51,167 nt of DNA from an uncultured Eggerthella sp. (GCA_900544455.1 UQVJ01000004.1:1-51167), one strand, 5' to 3'; counted from the stretch's first letter, positions 22,657 to 30,693 are shown. Numbers and translations are program-made. Notes: generated by a model from the letters alone, not told the origin.

Positions 22657-23235
22657 TTAGCGTCCCATCAAAAGCGACAGCGCCTCTGCGCGCGTCGCAG
22701 CATCTTCCTTGAATATACCACGCATGGCATTGGTAACCGTTTTCGCACCGGGCTTCTTAACGCCGCGCATGCTCATGCACAGATGCTCCGCTTCCATTAC
22801 CACGGCAACACCACGGGGGTTCAGCTGCTCAACCAGAGTATCGGCCACCTGCGAGGTAAGACGCTCCTGCACCTGAGGGCGGCGAGCATACACCTCGACC
22901 AAACGAGCCAGCTTGGAAATACCACAGATCTTGCCCGATTCGGAAGGCAGATATGCAATATGCGCCTTACCGAAAAACGGTACCAAGTGATGCTCACACA
23001 TGGAAAAGAACGGGATGTCGTGAACGATTACCATTTCATCATGGTGCTCGTCGAAAAGCGTTTCGAAATGAACGGCCGGGTCTTGATGCAGGCCAGCAAA
23101 GCATTCTTCGTACATACGGGCCACGCGCGCCGGGGTTTCAAGCAGCCCTTCGCGGTTCGGGTCTTCGCCAACGCCTTCCAAAATCAGGCGCACGCCCTGC
23201 TCTATCTTTGCCAAATCCATATCGTTACTTGCCAT
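22657..23235 (-). CDS. folE: GTP cyclohydrolase I (FolE)
   Basis: This 192-residue enzyme converts GTP to 7,8-dihydroneopterin triphosphate, the first step of folate synthesis. LIEGVGEDP-like start (LILEGVGEDPNREGLLETPA), the Zn ligands in MCEHHLVPFFGKAHIAYLP and the third Zn Cys in EAEHLCMSMRG, and substrate residues GISKLARLVEVYARRPQVQE are all present. The reading frame extends 59 codons upstream, but GGAAGG directly precedes the tandem ATG pair at 23233-23238, and the family starts here. The region upstream holds an inverted repeat over the probable promoter. Confidence 0.95.
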   Translation of the reverse strand: MASNDMDLAKIEQGVRLILEGVGEDPNREGLLETPARVARMYEECFAGLHQDPAVHFETLFDEHHDEMVIVHDIPFFSMCEHHLVPFFGKAHIAYLPSESGKICGISKLARLVEVYARRPQVQERLTSQVADTLVEQLNPRGVAVVMEAEHLCMSMRGVKKPGAKTVTNAMRGIFKEDAATRAEALSLLMGR

Positions 23236-23270
23236 CATTGCCTTCCAGCCAATAGAAAATGTATCGAACC

Positions 23271-23302
23271 ATTGTAGCGCGTCTACCCGATTATGCGCTA
23301 CA
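23271..23302 (-). promoter_or_regulatory. 8-bp inverted repeat over the probable folE promoter
   Basis: TGTAGCGC (23273-23280) and GCGCTACA (23295-23302) are perfect inverted repeats with a 14-bp spacer. On the minus strand the proximal half overlaps a TACAAT -10-like sequence 36 bp before the folE start. It could be an operator or a short leader hairpin. Confidence 0.4.
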
Positions 23303-23334
23303 GCGAAGAGCCATGCCTCATATTGGCACGAGCA

Positions 23335-23520
23335 TGACGGCCCGCCCGAAACCGACCCAACCGCCCGCAGCACTCGGACCCGCATCGCCACACCAGAGCA
23401 GGCCCGCCCCATCGCGCCACAGCAGGTTCGCCCCGCACATTGGAGCCACCGCCGCAGGCCCGCCCCGCACGCCGCATCGGGCCCATCTCGCTTATAGCAC
23501 CGCCCTTAAGCTGCCCCTGG
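23335..23520. other. GC-rich non-coding stretch next to repeat copy A
   Basis: About 185 bases very rich in C on the plus strand, with repeated CCCGCCCC and GCAGG(C/T) blocks (for example CGCAGGCCCGCCCC at 23453-23466). I see no gene: open frames here lack ribosome sites and recognisable protein. The GC-rich flank of repeat copy B shares the reverse complement of that 14-mer at 30785-30798, so this may be a degraded extension of the same element. Confidence 0.4.
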
Positions 23521-23720
23521 GGCCCAGAAACAAAAAATCGGCCCAGACTGCAACTTTTTGCGATTAGCAATTGTTCCAAACCCTCCAATCGCGAATCGCG
23601 GCATAAAAACGCAGGCAATTGGCCGTGATGCGGCCTATTACCACCCGGCAGCGACGAAAAAAGAGCCCCTAATCGCAAAAAAGTTGCAAAAATGCCGAGA
23701 TTTTTGTTTTTGCGACGGGC
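23521..23720 (+). repeat. 200-bp inverted-repeat element, copy A
   Basis: The left end (GAAACAAAAAATCGGC, then TGCAACTTTTTGCGATTAG) and right end (CTAATCGCAAAAAAGTTGCA, then GCCGAGATTTTTGTTTTTGC) are inverted repeats of about 45 bp. The whole element aligns with the reverse complement of 30494-30693, including the core (AGG-AATT-GC-GCGG spacing). It lies between folE and the 3' end of the exonuclease III gene. It contains no credible coding frame. It looks like a MITE-type element or a mobile terminator; the long stem could end exonuclease III transcription. Confidence 0.75.
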
Positions 23721-23757
23721 GAAGCTGCCGCAACGGGCTGAACGCAACAGGCCAAAC

Positions 23758-24543
23758 CTACAGATCCAATTCCACCGAAACAGGGCAATGGTCGGATCCC
23801 ATAATCTCGGAATAGATGTTGGCCATCTGCACCTTGTCGCGCAGCGCTTCGCTCACCAGGAAATAATCGATGCGCCATCCTGCGTTGTTGGCGCGAGCAT
23901 GGAAGCGATAGCTCCACCAGGAATAGGCGCCTTCGGTTGCAGGGTTCAGGTAGCGGAACGTGTCGACGAAGCCTGCATTCAAAAGACAGGTGAACTTGGC
24001 TCGCTCTTCATCGGAAAAGCCAGGATTGCCGCGGTTGGAGCGCGGGTTCTTCAAGTCGATTTCCTGATGAGCCACATTGAAGTCGCCGCACATTACCACG
24101 GGCTTTGCGTTTCCGGCTTGGCCGTTTGGAAGCATGCCCTCTTCCAGGCCCTTGCATATGTCACGGAACCTATCGTCCCAGGCCATACGATGATCAAGGC
24201 GCGCAAGCTCGCTTTGGGCATTAGGCGTGTACACGTTTACGAACCAGTACTGCTCGAATTCGCAGATCACCACGCGGCCTTCTGTATCAAGCTCCGGCAC
24301 GCCCACCTCGTGAATCACCTGCAGTGGCTCTTCCTTGCAGAACACTGCTGTGCCGGAATAGCCTTTGCGCTCAGCATAGCTCCAGCACTGATGGTACCTG
24401 GGAAGGTCCATTTCGATCTGGCCTTCTTGCAGTTTCGTTTCCTGGAGCGCAAACACATCGGCATCAAGCTCATCGAAGGCATCCATGAACCCTTTCTTCA
24501 TAACGGCGCGCAAACCGTTGACGTTCCAGGAAACCAATCGCAT
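23758..24543 (-). CDS. xth: Exodeoxyribonuclease III
   Basis: This 261-residue enzyme of the ExoIII/APE1 family cuts at abasic sites and removes 3' blocks in base excision repair. MRLVSWNVNGLRAV carries the metal Asn, LQETKL the metal Glu, RYHQCWSYAERKGYSGTAVF the middle motif, VMCGDFNVAHQEIDL the Asp/Asn pair, and MGSDHCPVSVEL the catalytic Asp-His. The start at 24543 has AAAGGTG 5 bases upstream; a longer frame begins in the hairpin region and is unlikely. The gene is followed directly by repeat copy A. Confidence 0.95.
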   Translation of the reverse strand: MRLVSWNVNGLRAVMKKGFMDAFDELDADVFALQETKLQEGQIEMDLPRYHQCWSYAERKGYSGTAVFCKEEPLQVIHEVGVPELDTEGRVVICEFEQYWFVNVYTPNAQSELARLDHRMAWDDRFRDICKGLEEGMLPNGQAGNAKPVVMCGDFNVAHQEIDLKNPRSNRGNPGFSDEERAKFTCLLNAGFVDTFRYLNPATEGAYSWWSYRFHARANNAGWRIDYFLVSEALRDKVQMANIYSEIMGSDHCPVSVELDL

Positions 24544-24561
24544 AAAAGCACCTTTCAACCA

Positions 24562-24635
24562 AAGCGGCAAAAGAGGATACCCCTTTTGCCGCTTCTGACG
24601 AATCTGAATAGGAAAAGGGGCAAAACCCCTTTTCC
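24562..24635 (-). terminator. Tandem hairpins between the basic membrane protein gene and xth
   Basis: The first hairpin after the membrane protein gene is GGAAAAGGGG/CCCCTTTTCC (24611-24635). The second is AAGCGGCAAAAGGGG/CCTCTTTTGCCGCTT (24562-24594), ending 18 bases before the xth ATG. Neither has a long U tract, so they may attenuate rather than fully stop transcription into xth. Confidence 0.5.
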
Positions 24636-24642
24636 ATCAAAG

Positions 24643-25254
24643 CTATTTCTTCTTTCTGTTTGCCTTCTTCTGGGCTTGGCGCACAGCCTTGTCGTATCCC
24701 TGCTCGCGCAGAGGACGCAACTGGTTGGTGTCGATGCGCATACCCATAAAGAAGAAGAACCAAGAAGCAATCATCAGGCCAATCGAAATGAACGGCTGCT
24801 GAGGAATAAGCAGCGAAAGCACGATGGCAACGATCATGCCCACGAAGCCAACGCCCGAATAAACCATGCGCTTTCGGTTCAGGCGCTTGAACTCGGCAGT
24901 GTCGGGAACGAAGCGGTTAACTTCCTTGTTGCGCTCGCGGCGGGCCTCACGGTCGGCGCGCTTAACCTTCTTGTTGTGCTTTTCAATCTCCTTCTGCTCT
25001 TCCTTGGAAAGCGAAGGGACTTCTTCGGCCTTAGCCGAAGACTGAGCAGCCTGGGTTTTCTTGGGAGCTTTCGCGGGAGCCGGCGCCTGTTTCTTGGAGC
25101 CGCCGAACAACCCCTTCTTCTCGGGCTTGGCCGATGTGGTACGCACCGAAGACGCAGCCTTCGAAACCGGCTTAGCGGAAGCTGCACTCTTGCGGGTAGC
25201 GCCACGCTTCTGGTCGCTGGTGTATCGCTCGTTCATGGGGTTTCGCTGAGACAT
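24643..25254 (-). CDS. Lys/Ala-rich protein with two C-terminal membrane helices, function unknown
   Basis: This is a 203-residue protein. Residues 1-80 are a disordered Lys/Ala/Ser/Pro stretch (SAKPVSKAASSVRTTSAKPE), 84-125 form a charged helix (EEQKEIEKHNKKVKRADREA), and 131-150 and 155-173 are membrane helices joined by the short turn PQQPF. The tail is basic (AQKKANRKKK). Both termini are probably in the cytoplasm. I recognise no family. AAGGAG lies 9 bases upstream of the ATG. It starts 34 bp after purC stops and is followed by tandem hairpins, so it may share the purC transcript. Confidence 0.75.
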   Translation of the reverse strand: MSQRNPMNERYTSDQKRGATRKSAASAKPVSKAASSVRTTSAKPEKKGLFGGSKKQAPAPAKAPKKTQAAQSSAKAEEVPSLSKEEQKEIEKHNKKVKRADREARRERNKEVNRFVPDTAEFKRLNRKRMVYSGVGFVGMIVAIVLSLLIPQQPFISIGLMIASWFFFFMGMRIDTNQLRPLREQGYDKAVRQAQKKANRKKK

Positions 25255-25287
25255 CCCTTGATTCTCCTTGTTGTGTTTTGTCGGGGC

Positions 25288-26163
25288 CTACTGGGCTACA
25301 AAGGTCTTGCCCGTGATCTTCTCGTAAGCCTGAATGTACTTTTCGCTGGTCTTCTTGATGATATCTTCGGGCAGACGCGGCGGGTTGCCAGTGCGGTCCC
25401 AGTTGGCATTGAGCCAGTTGCGCACAAACTGCTTGTCGAAGCTGGGCTGCTCTTCGCCAACCTTATAGGTGTCAGCTGCCCAGAAACGAGAAGAGTCGGG
25501 GGTCAGAACCTCGTCGCCCAAGATGATCTTGCCGTCGTATACGCCGAACTCGAACTTGGTGTCGGCGATGATGATGCCGCGTTCCTTCGCGTGGCTTGCA
25601 GCCGTTTCGTACACCTTGATGGTCAGGTCGCGGATGGCGGCAGCATCTTCGGCGCCGATGAGCTTTTCGCACTGCTCGAAGCTGATGTTCTCATCGTGGT
25701 CGCCAATCTCAGCCTTCGTGGAAGGAGTGAAGATGGTTTCGGGCAGCTTGGAAGAATTTACCAGGCCTTCAGGAAGCTGAATGCCACATACAGCGCCCGT
25801 CTTCTGATAGTCCTTCAAGCCAGAACCGGTAAGGTAGCCGCGCACAATGCACTCTACGGGGAACATGTTGGCCTTCTTTACCAGCATAAAACGGCCAGCG
25901 AGCTTATCGGCATAGGGCTTGAACTGCTCGGGGAGATCGGCAACGTCGGCAGAAATAAGATGGTTGTCCACCACGTCGGAAAGAAGGTCGAACCAGAAGC
26001 AAGAAAGCTGCGTGAGCACCTGGCCCTTATAGGGAATTTCGTCTTCCAGAATATAGTCGAAAGCAGAAATACGATCAGATGCGACCAGCAGCAGCTTGTC
26101 GCCCAAATCGTACAGATCGCGCACCTTTCCCTGTGCATCGGGTTTGATGTCGATTACAGACAT
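25288..26163 (-). CDS. purC: SAICAR synthetase (PurC)
   Basis: This 291-residue enzyme adds aspartate to CAIR with ATP in purine synthesis. QGKVRDLYDLGDKLLLVASD, RISAFDYILEDEIPYKGQVL, VECIVRGYLTGSGLKDYQKT, FTPSTKAEIGDHDENISFEQ and IIADTKFEFGVYDGKIILGDE followed by TPDSSRFW are all family signatures. The ATG at 26163 has GGAAGGAC 5-6 bases upstream; the frame continues far upstream without a ribosome site. The length is typical of the eukaryote-like long bacterial class (about 290-300). Confidence 0.96.
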   Translation of the reverse strand: MSVIDIKPDAQGKVRDLYDLGDKLLLVASDRISAFDYILEDEIPYKGQVLTQLSCFWFDLLSDVVDNHLISADVADLPEQFKPYADKLAGRFMLVKKANMFPVECIVRGYLTGSGLKDYQKTGAVCGIQLPEGLVNSSKLPETIFTPSTKAEIGDHDENISFEQCEKLIGAEDAAAIRDLTIKVYETAASHAKERGIIIADTKFEFGVYDGKIILGDEVLTPDSSRFWAADTYKVGEEQPSFDKQFVRNWLNANWDRTGNPPRLPEDIIKKTSEKYIQAYEKITGKTFVAQ

Positions 26164-26295
26164 GACCGTCCTTCCGTCTGAGTTTGTTGACAGAACTCTA
26201 TTATGGAACATCTTGCGCAGCAACGCATGAAAAAGAAGCACTACTTGCGTCGATTCACAACTACTGCGATTTAAGCCTGGGTGCAGAACGCGCGA

Positions 26296-26317
26296 AAGGC
26301 GCCCATGCGGGCGCCCT
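26296..26317 (-). terminator. Intrinsic terminator of the histidine kinase gene
   Basis: The 9-bp stem AGGGCGCCC/GGGCGCCTT (one G-U) with loop GCAT is followed by a short TTTCG. It lies 7 bp after the kinase stop. The U tract is poor. Confidence 0.6.
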
Positions 26318-26323
26318 CCAAAG

Positions 26324-27811
26324 CTAGTTCGTTCCGAAGCGGGGGCGATTGCCCTTCTTCTTTTCAGATTCACTGGTGTACAGGGGTACGTAGATGGTAA
26401 AGCACGCCCCTTCGTTGGGACGGCCCTCAACGCGCACCCAGCCATTGTGCTGATCCACGATTTCCTTCACCACAGAAAGGCCAACGCCCAAGCCGCCCGT
26501 TGCGCGGGCGCGGCCTGAATCGGCGCGCCAGAAGCGCTGGAATACCATCTTCGCTTCTTCGGGGGTAAGGCCGATGCCCGTATCGCGAACGCTGATCTGC
26601 CCCATCAGCTCGCCCTTGCGAGCCGTGATGGTAATGGTGCCGCCTTCTGGGGTATAGCGAACGGCATTGGAAATCAGGTTCGCCGTAGCCTGGCGCAGCA
26701 GGTCGGCATCGCCGTACACGTACACATGCGGATCGTACTCGAATTCCAGGTTCAGCCCCTCTTCGTTGATGTAGGCCTGATGCGTTGCCACAACCGCCGA
26801 CAGCATTTCGGTAAGATCGACCTTCTGACGCTCGATGGCCTTGGCGCGGCTCTCTAGGCGTGAGAGTTTCAGCAGCGCATCAACCAAACGGGAAAGGCGG
26901 CGCACCTCGGAATTCAGCGTTTCCAGACGCTCAGCATCAGGCTCGAACACGCCATCGATCATCGCCTCAACGGTAGACTGGATAGCCATAAGCGGCGTGC
27001 GCAACTCATGGGCAACGTCGGTTACCAGCCTGCGCTCCAGCTTGCGGTTCTGCTCCACGGAATCGGCCATGGCGTCGAACATATTGCCCAAACGGGCAAT
27101 TTCGTCGGTACCCTTCATGCCGGTACGCGCCGAATAATCGCCCTCTTTCAGTGCCTTAGCCGTATTCGTAATGCGGCGGATGGGGGCGGCAAGCGCACGG
27201 GAGAACAGCACTCCCACCACAACCGAAATGGCCATCGCGATGAATGCAGCAAAGATCATGGCTTGATACGACTTTTCTCGGAATTCGGCATCGGTCTGGG
27301 TTAACAGCGTATCGGAGCCATGCACCCGCACGAACACGGTGCCAACCTGATTGCCGTCGACATTGATGGCCGCCTTAGCCACATTGCCGCTCGATTCCTT
27401 CATGGCCGCCGCGCCCAAAGCCTTGTCGGTGGAGTCGTCGTACACGATGGCGCCATTTTCGTCGCGCACCTGCACGTTAATGGAATCGTACAGAATGCTC
27501 GCCGACGATGCAGCGTTCAGGGCTCCGCTATACCAATCGCCATGGGCGGCCTTATAGCCCTGCGCTATGGAATCGGCCGTGGAATCGGCAACGCGCTGCA
27601 CATTTTCGCGCGTATAGGTTTGGAAGTGCTGCTCCCATACAAAGGAAAGCACCACAATGGAAGAAAGCACCGTGATTAAGGAAACGGCCAGCATTACCAG
27701 CACGATGCGCTTGTTGAACGAAAGGTTCAGACCCTTCTTCTTTCCCGAGCTTCCATCTGGCTCCTCGCTGTTCGCTTGGCTCCAGGCGGCATCGGTCGAA
27801 TTCGCAGCCAT
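26324..27811 (-). CDS. Membrane sensor histidine kinase
   Basis: This is a 495-residue two-component sensor. A Ser-rich cytoplasmic start precedes membrane helix 1 (about 35-57). An extracytoplasmic sensor region of about 125 residues follows, then membrane helix 2 (184-203) and a HAMP domain (about 205-257). The HisKA motif TDVAHELRTPLMAIQST has the phospho-acceptor at about His268. The HATPase domain has NLISNAVRYTPEGGTI, the G1 box DTGIGLTPEE and G2 GGLGVGLSVVK. The ATG at 27811 has AAGGAG 6 bases upstream. It pairs with the OmpR-type regulator encoded 80 bp upstream, but an intrinsic terminator stands in that gap. The signal is unknown. Confidence 0.93.
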   Translation of the reverse strand: MAANSTDAAWSQANSEEPDGSSGKKKGLNLSFNKRIVLVMLAVSLITVLSSIVVLSFVWEQHFQTYTRENVQRVADSTADSIAQGYKAAHGDWYSGALNAASSASILYDSINVQVRDENGAIVYDDSTDKALGAAAMKESSGNVAKAAINVDGNQVGTVFVRVHGSDTLLTQTDAEFREKSYQAMIFAAFIAMAISVVVGVLFSRALAAPIRRITNTAKALKEGDYSARTGMKGTDEIARLGNMFDAMADSVEQNRKLERRLVTDVAHELRTPLMAIQSTVEAMIDGVFEPDAERLETLNSEVRRLSRLVDALLKLSRLESRAKAIERQKVDLTEMLSAVVATHQAYINEEGLNLEFEYDPHVYVYGDADLLRQATANLISNAVRYTPEGGTITITARKGELMGQISVRDTGIGLTPEEAKMVFQRFWRADSGRARATGGLGVGLSVVKEIVDQHNGWVRVEGRPNEGACFTIYVPLYTSESEKKKGNRPRFGTN

Positions 27812-27838
27812 CAGCAACTCCTTTCTGTGGCGGCCCCA

Positions 27839-27875
27839 ATAAAAAAGCGCGCCCCGCCCGAAAGCAGAACGCGCT
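27839..27875 (-). terminator. Intrinsic terminator between response regulator and kinase genes
   Basis: The 12-bp stem AGCGCGTTCTGC/GCGGGGCGCGCT (three G-U pairs, loop TTTCGG) is followed on the minus strand by TTTTTT. It begins 16 bp after the regulator stop and ends 28 bp before the kinase start, overlapping the approach to its ribosome site. Confidence 0.8.
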
Positions 27876-27891
27876 GCAGGTTCCAAGGAAA

Positions 27892-28611
27892 CTAGTTGGC
27901 TTTCGTGGGATCCTCAAAACGGTATCCTACGCCATGCACGGTATGAAGCCACTTCGGATTACGCGGATTGTCGCCAATCTTGGCGCGAAGGTTCTTCACG
28001 TGGGAGTCGATGGTGCGTTCATAGCCTTCGAAGTCGTAGCCCAAAACCTTTTCGACCAATTCCATGCGCGAGTACACACGGCCAGGGTAGCGGCACAGCG
28101 TGGTGAGCAGTTTGAATTCGCTGGCGGTAAGGTCTACCTCTTCGCCACTTACAAGGATCTTGTGACCCGAAATGTCGATGGTGAGCTCGCCGAACTCCAG
28201 CACTTCGCGCTGAGGCTCAGACTCAGAATGCACGCGGCGCAAAAGGGCACGTACGCGAGCAACCAATTCGCGGGGGCTGAAGGGCTTGATAAGGTAGTCA
28301 TCTGCGCCCAGCTCGAGGCCGATGATGCGGTCTTCCACTTCACCCTTAGCGGTGAGCATGATGATGGGCGTGTCAGAGTTGTCGCGGATAACGCGGCATA
28401 CGCGCTCGCCGGGAACACGAGGGAGCATCAGATCGAGCACAACCAAATCGAAGTGGTGCTTGGAAAACTCTTCCAAAGCTTCCTGGCCGTCGCCCACGGC
28501 GGTAACCCAATAGTTCTCGCGTTCGAGATATGCTGCCACCGCATCGCGAATGGCCTTTTCGTCTTCCACAAGAAGGATACGACGAGTGCTTTCGTTCATT
28601 GAAGAAGTCAT
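27892..28611 (-). CDS. OmpR/PhoB-family response regulator
   Basis: This is a 239-residue protein. The receiver domain has VEDEK, the phospho-acceptor Asp60 in LVVLDLMLP, MLTAKGE and the Lys in YLIKPFSPREL. The winged-helix DNA-binding domain has EVDLTASEFKLLTTLCRYPG, YSRMELVEKV, RTIDSHVKNLRAKIG and the terminal hairpin LHTVHGVGYRFE. The ATG at 28611 with AGGAGG 5 bases upstream is preferred over a TTG one codon earlier. An 18-bp palindrome lies 24 bp upstream. The target genes are unknown; the divergent membrane-protein gene at 28879 is a possible one. Confidence 0.94.
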   Translation of the reverse strand: MTSSMNESTRRILLVEDEKAIRDAVAAYLERENYWVTAVGDGQEALEEFSKHHFDLVVLDLMLPRVPGERVCRVIRDNSDTPIIMLTAKGEVEDRIIGLELGADDYLIKPFSPRELVARVRALLRRVHSESEPQREVLEFGELTIDISGHKILVSGEEVDLTASEFKLLTTLCRYPGRVYSRMELVEKVLGYDFEGYERTIDSHVKNLRAKIGDNPRNPKWLHTVHGVGYRFEDPTKAN

Positions 28612-28634
28612 CAATGCCTCCTGACAGGTATCGA

Positions 28635-28652
28635 AAAGCCCGTACGGGCTTT
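28635..28652. promoter_or_regulatory. 18-bp perfect palindrome before the response regulator
   Basis: AAAGCCCGTACGGGCTTT is a perfect palindrome 24 bp upstream of the regulator start, in the 267-bp divergent region. It could be an autoregulatory site or a small leader hairpin. Confidence 0.4.
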
Positions 28653-28761
28653 ATCTGCACATGCAGCGCAGCCAAAAGCGGACAAAGCGGCTGCGGGCAC
28701 TGGAGCCAACCAATACGATGCGCTGTTGCGCGCAACGCATCAGAGCGTCCAGGCGCCATTT

Positions 28762-28781
28762 GCAATTATTGTATCAATTGC
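28762..28781. promoter_or_regulatory. Inverted repeat in the divergent region
   Basis: GCAATT and AATTGC are separated by 8 bp in an AT-rich patch about 100 bp before the plus-strand gene. It is a possible operator; the arms are short. Confidence 0.25.
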
Positions 28782-28878
28782 CAGAACAGGAGCCATAAGC
28801 GGACACCCAAATGTCACAATACCCCTCAGCAGTACCCGCCTAACCGTTGTGCGGGAAAGCACCACATCAGGAGAATAC

Positions 28879-30411
28879 GTGCCCACTAAACGCAGTCAAA
28901 ATATCCCCGGCAAAGCCCCTCGCCCCTCCCGCAATTCGCACAACCGAAGTGCAGGGGTTCGCGGAGGCAGCACGCGCGGCGCTCATTCTGCCCGTAAGGC
29001 AGCTCCGCAGGGCTTTTCCACCTCTGCGCCCAGAAGCCGTTCGGCGTTCGGGCCGTCTGCGAAAACGAAAGGAAAAGGCGGATTCTCCAACGCTTCCACC
29101 CATGGCTTCGGCCCCGCATTTACCCAAGTGGCCAGCGGCGTTTCCGCAAAGAAATCGGGCCCCGAAGTGCTGCTTACACGCAGGAACCTGCTTATCGGAG
29201 CGGGCGTCATCGCAGGCGTTGCCGCTTTGGGCGGCGGCCTTTCCCTTGCAACCAACGCGCTGGAAGGCAAGAAGGAAGCCACCGTGAACAGCATCAGCGT
29301 CCCTGAAGATGCGGTGAATGCCCTTTCGGATTACAGCCAAGCCGACTACACGCAGCACGTGAAGGCTGCTGGAAGCTACAAGCTTACGTACGGAACCCTG
29401 GTATGGGCCGACAACGACACCGTTGCCGCCTGCCTGGTGCCCGGTGAATCGGCAAGCCCGTTAAACACGGTAAGCCTGCTGTACCTTTCCAACGGCAAAA
29501 CCGCTTCAATACTCTCCGCTGCGCAGGGCGCCAACGAAGGATACGAAATCGTCGATGTGCGCTGCAGCGAAAACGGCCTTATTTGGACGGAATCAAGTGC
29601 CTATGAATCCGCTTGGCGCGTGTACACCGCAAAGCTTTCCAACGGCAGCGCCGCGTCTATCACCCAGGTTGACCAAGGCGATGGCAATTGGCTCATTCCG
29701 TCCATTGCCGCCGTGGGCGAAACCGCTTTTTGGCAGGTATGCCCCAACACCTCGGGGGAATCGGCTGCCGAGCGAAGCGCCCTTAAAAGTGCGCGCTTCG
29801 GCTCCGGCGACGTAGCCGTTCCCTACACTTCGAAAAAGGCCTTCGCCACACGCGTAACCTCAGCCGACGATGGCGTGGTAATCACACCGCGCGCCGAAGC
29901 CCAGGGAACCTATTACCAGCTCACTAAAATTTCAGCCAAAGACAATTCCACCGTCGACCAGATGACGCTCCCTTCGTCCATGACGCCCGACTTGGCCAGC
30001 TACGGCCGCAGCGGTTTTTCGTTTGGATTCAGCAGCATCTACAATTTCGGCGGCGGCATTGCCAACCTAGGCACCTACACGCCACGTTCGGCGGCAAATG
30101 CCTATAACTACGACGGCCTGCAGTGGTTCCGATTCTCGCGCTCGCCCATTACCGCCCCCTGTTGGTCGGGAGAATGGTTCGTGGTGAAATCCACCACTGC
30201 CCTGTGCGGCGTTAATTTCGGCAGCAAAAGTTACTTCGCCATCGACACACCAAGCGGCTGCGACACCTATGGCGAGCATCTGGTTTCCACGGGTACCCGC
30301 TCTTCGTTTGTGGGTCTTTCTCAAATCACCGACGACAACGACAGCGGCAACGACCATGCCCTTGTGCGCGTCTTCACGCCCATCAAGGGCAGCATCGATA
30401 ATGCGTTTTAG
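28879..30411 (+). CDS. Exported or membrane-anchored protein with Tat-like signal after a basic N-terminal tail
   Basis: This is a 510-residue protein. The GTG at 28879 has AGGAG 5 bases upstream; the frame upstream of it is in the promoter region. Residues 1-95 are Arg/Ser/Gly/Pro-rich and disordered (for example PRPSRNSHNRSAGVRGGSTR). Then comes LLTRRNLLIGAGVIAGVAAL (98-117), a twin-arginine-like or type II anchor segment. The remaining ~385 residues are extracytoplasmic, with repeated Trp/Tyr/Gly strands (YGTLVWADNDTVAACLV, NGLIWTESSAY) that suggest a beta-propeller. The family is not recognised. It is the only plus-strand gene in the first 45 kb and is transcribed away from the response regulator. 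The nearest clear terminator, shared with purB, lies 470 bp downstream, past repeat copy B. Confidence 0.78.
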   Translation: MPTKRSQNIPGKAPRPSRNSHNRSAGVRGGSTRGAHSARKAAPQGFSTSAPRSRSAFGPSAKTKGKGGFSNASTHGFGPAFTQVASGVSAKKSGPEVLLTRRNLLIGAGVIAGVAALGGGLSLATNALEGKKEATVNSISVPEDAVNALSDYSQADYTQHVKAAGSYKLTYGTLVWADNDTVAACLVPGESASPLNTVSLLYLSNGKTASILSAAQGANEGYEIVDVRCSENGLIWTESSAYESAWRVYTAKLSNGSAASITQVDQGDGNWLIPSIAAVGETAFWQVCPNTSGESAAERSALKSARFGSGDVAVPYTSKKAFATRVTSADDGVVITPRAEAQGTYYQLTKISAKDNSTVDQMTLPSSMTPDLASYGRSGFSFGFSSIYNFGGGIANLGTYTPRSAANAYNYDGLQWFRFSRSPITAPCWSGEWFVVKSTTALCGVNFGSKSYFAIDTPSGCDTYGEHLVSTGTRSSFVGLSQITDDNDSGNDHALVRVFTPIKGSIDNAF

Positions 30412-30493
30412 TAGCGCCGATAATGGCGCGCTGCCGCCTTAACTGGCAGAACCCCATGTTCCTCTCGCGGAATCTGCCTCGTTTCGACGATCA

Positions 30494-30693
30494 GCCCGCT
30501 GCAAAAACAAAAATCCCGACATTTTTGCAACTTTTTTGCGATTGTGGACTCTTTTCCATTTCCAAAAAGAGAAATCGGACCGCAGTGCAGCAAATTACCT
30601 GGGCTTTTGCGTCTCAATCCGCAATCGGGAATCTCCAAACAATCCCTAATCGCAAAAAAGTTGCACTGCGAGCCGATTTTTTGTTTTTGGGCC
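30494..30693 (-). repeat. 200-bp inverted-repeat element, copy B
   Basis: It is inverted relative to copy A (23521-23720) and the same length. The left end GCAAAAACAAAAATC(C)CGAC with TTTTTGCAACTTTTTTGCGA and the right end TAATCGCAAAAAAGTTGCA with GCCGATTTTTTGTTTTTGGGC form imperfect terminal inverted repeats. It lies between the convergent 3' ends of the Tat-like protein gene and purB. No coding frame. The GC-rich DNA to its right (to about 30860) carries GGGGCGGGCCTGCG at 30785-30798, also found beside copy A. Confidence 0.75.

Noticed and set aside
23259..23747. Overlapping open frames in the GC-rich folE-xth gap
   Set aside because: Long frames are expected in GC-rich DNA; none has a ribosome site, and they run through the non-coding 200-bp repeat.
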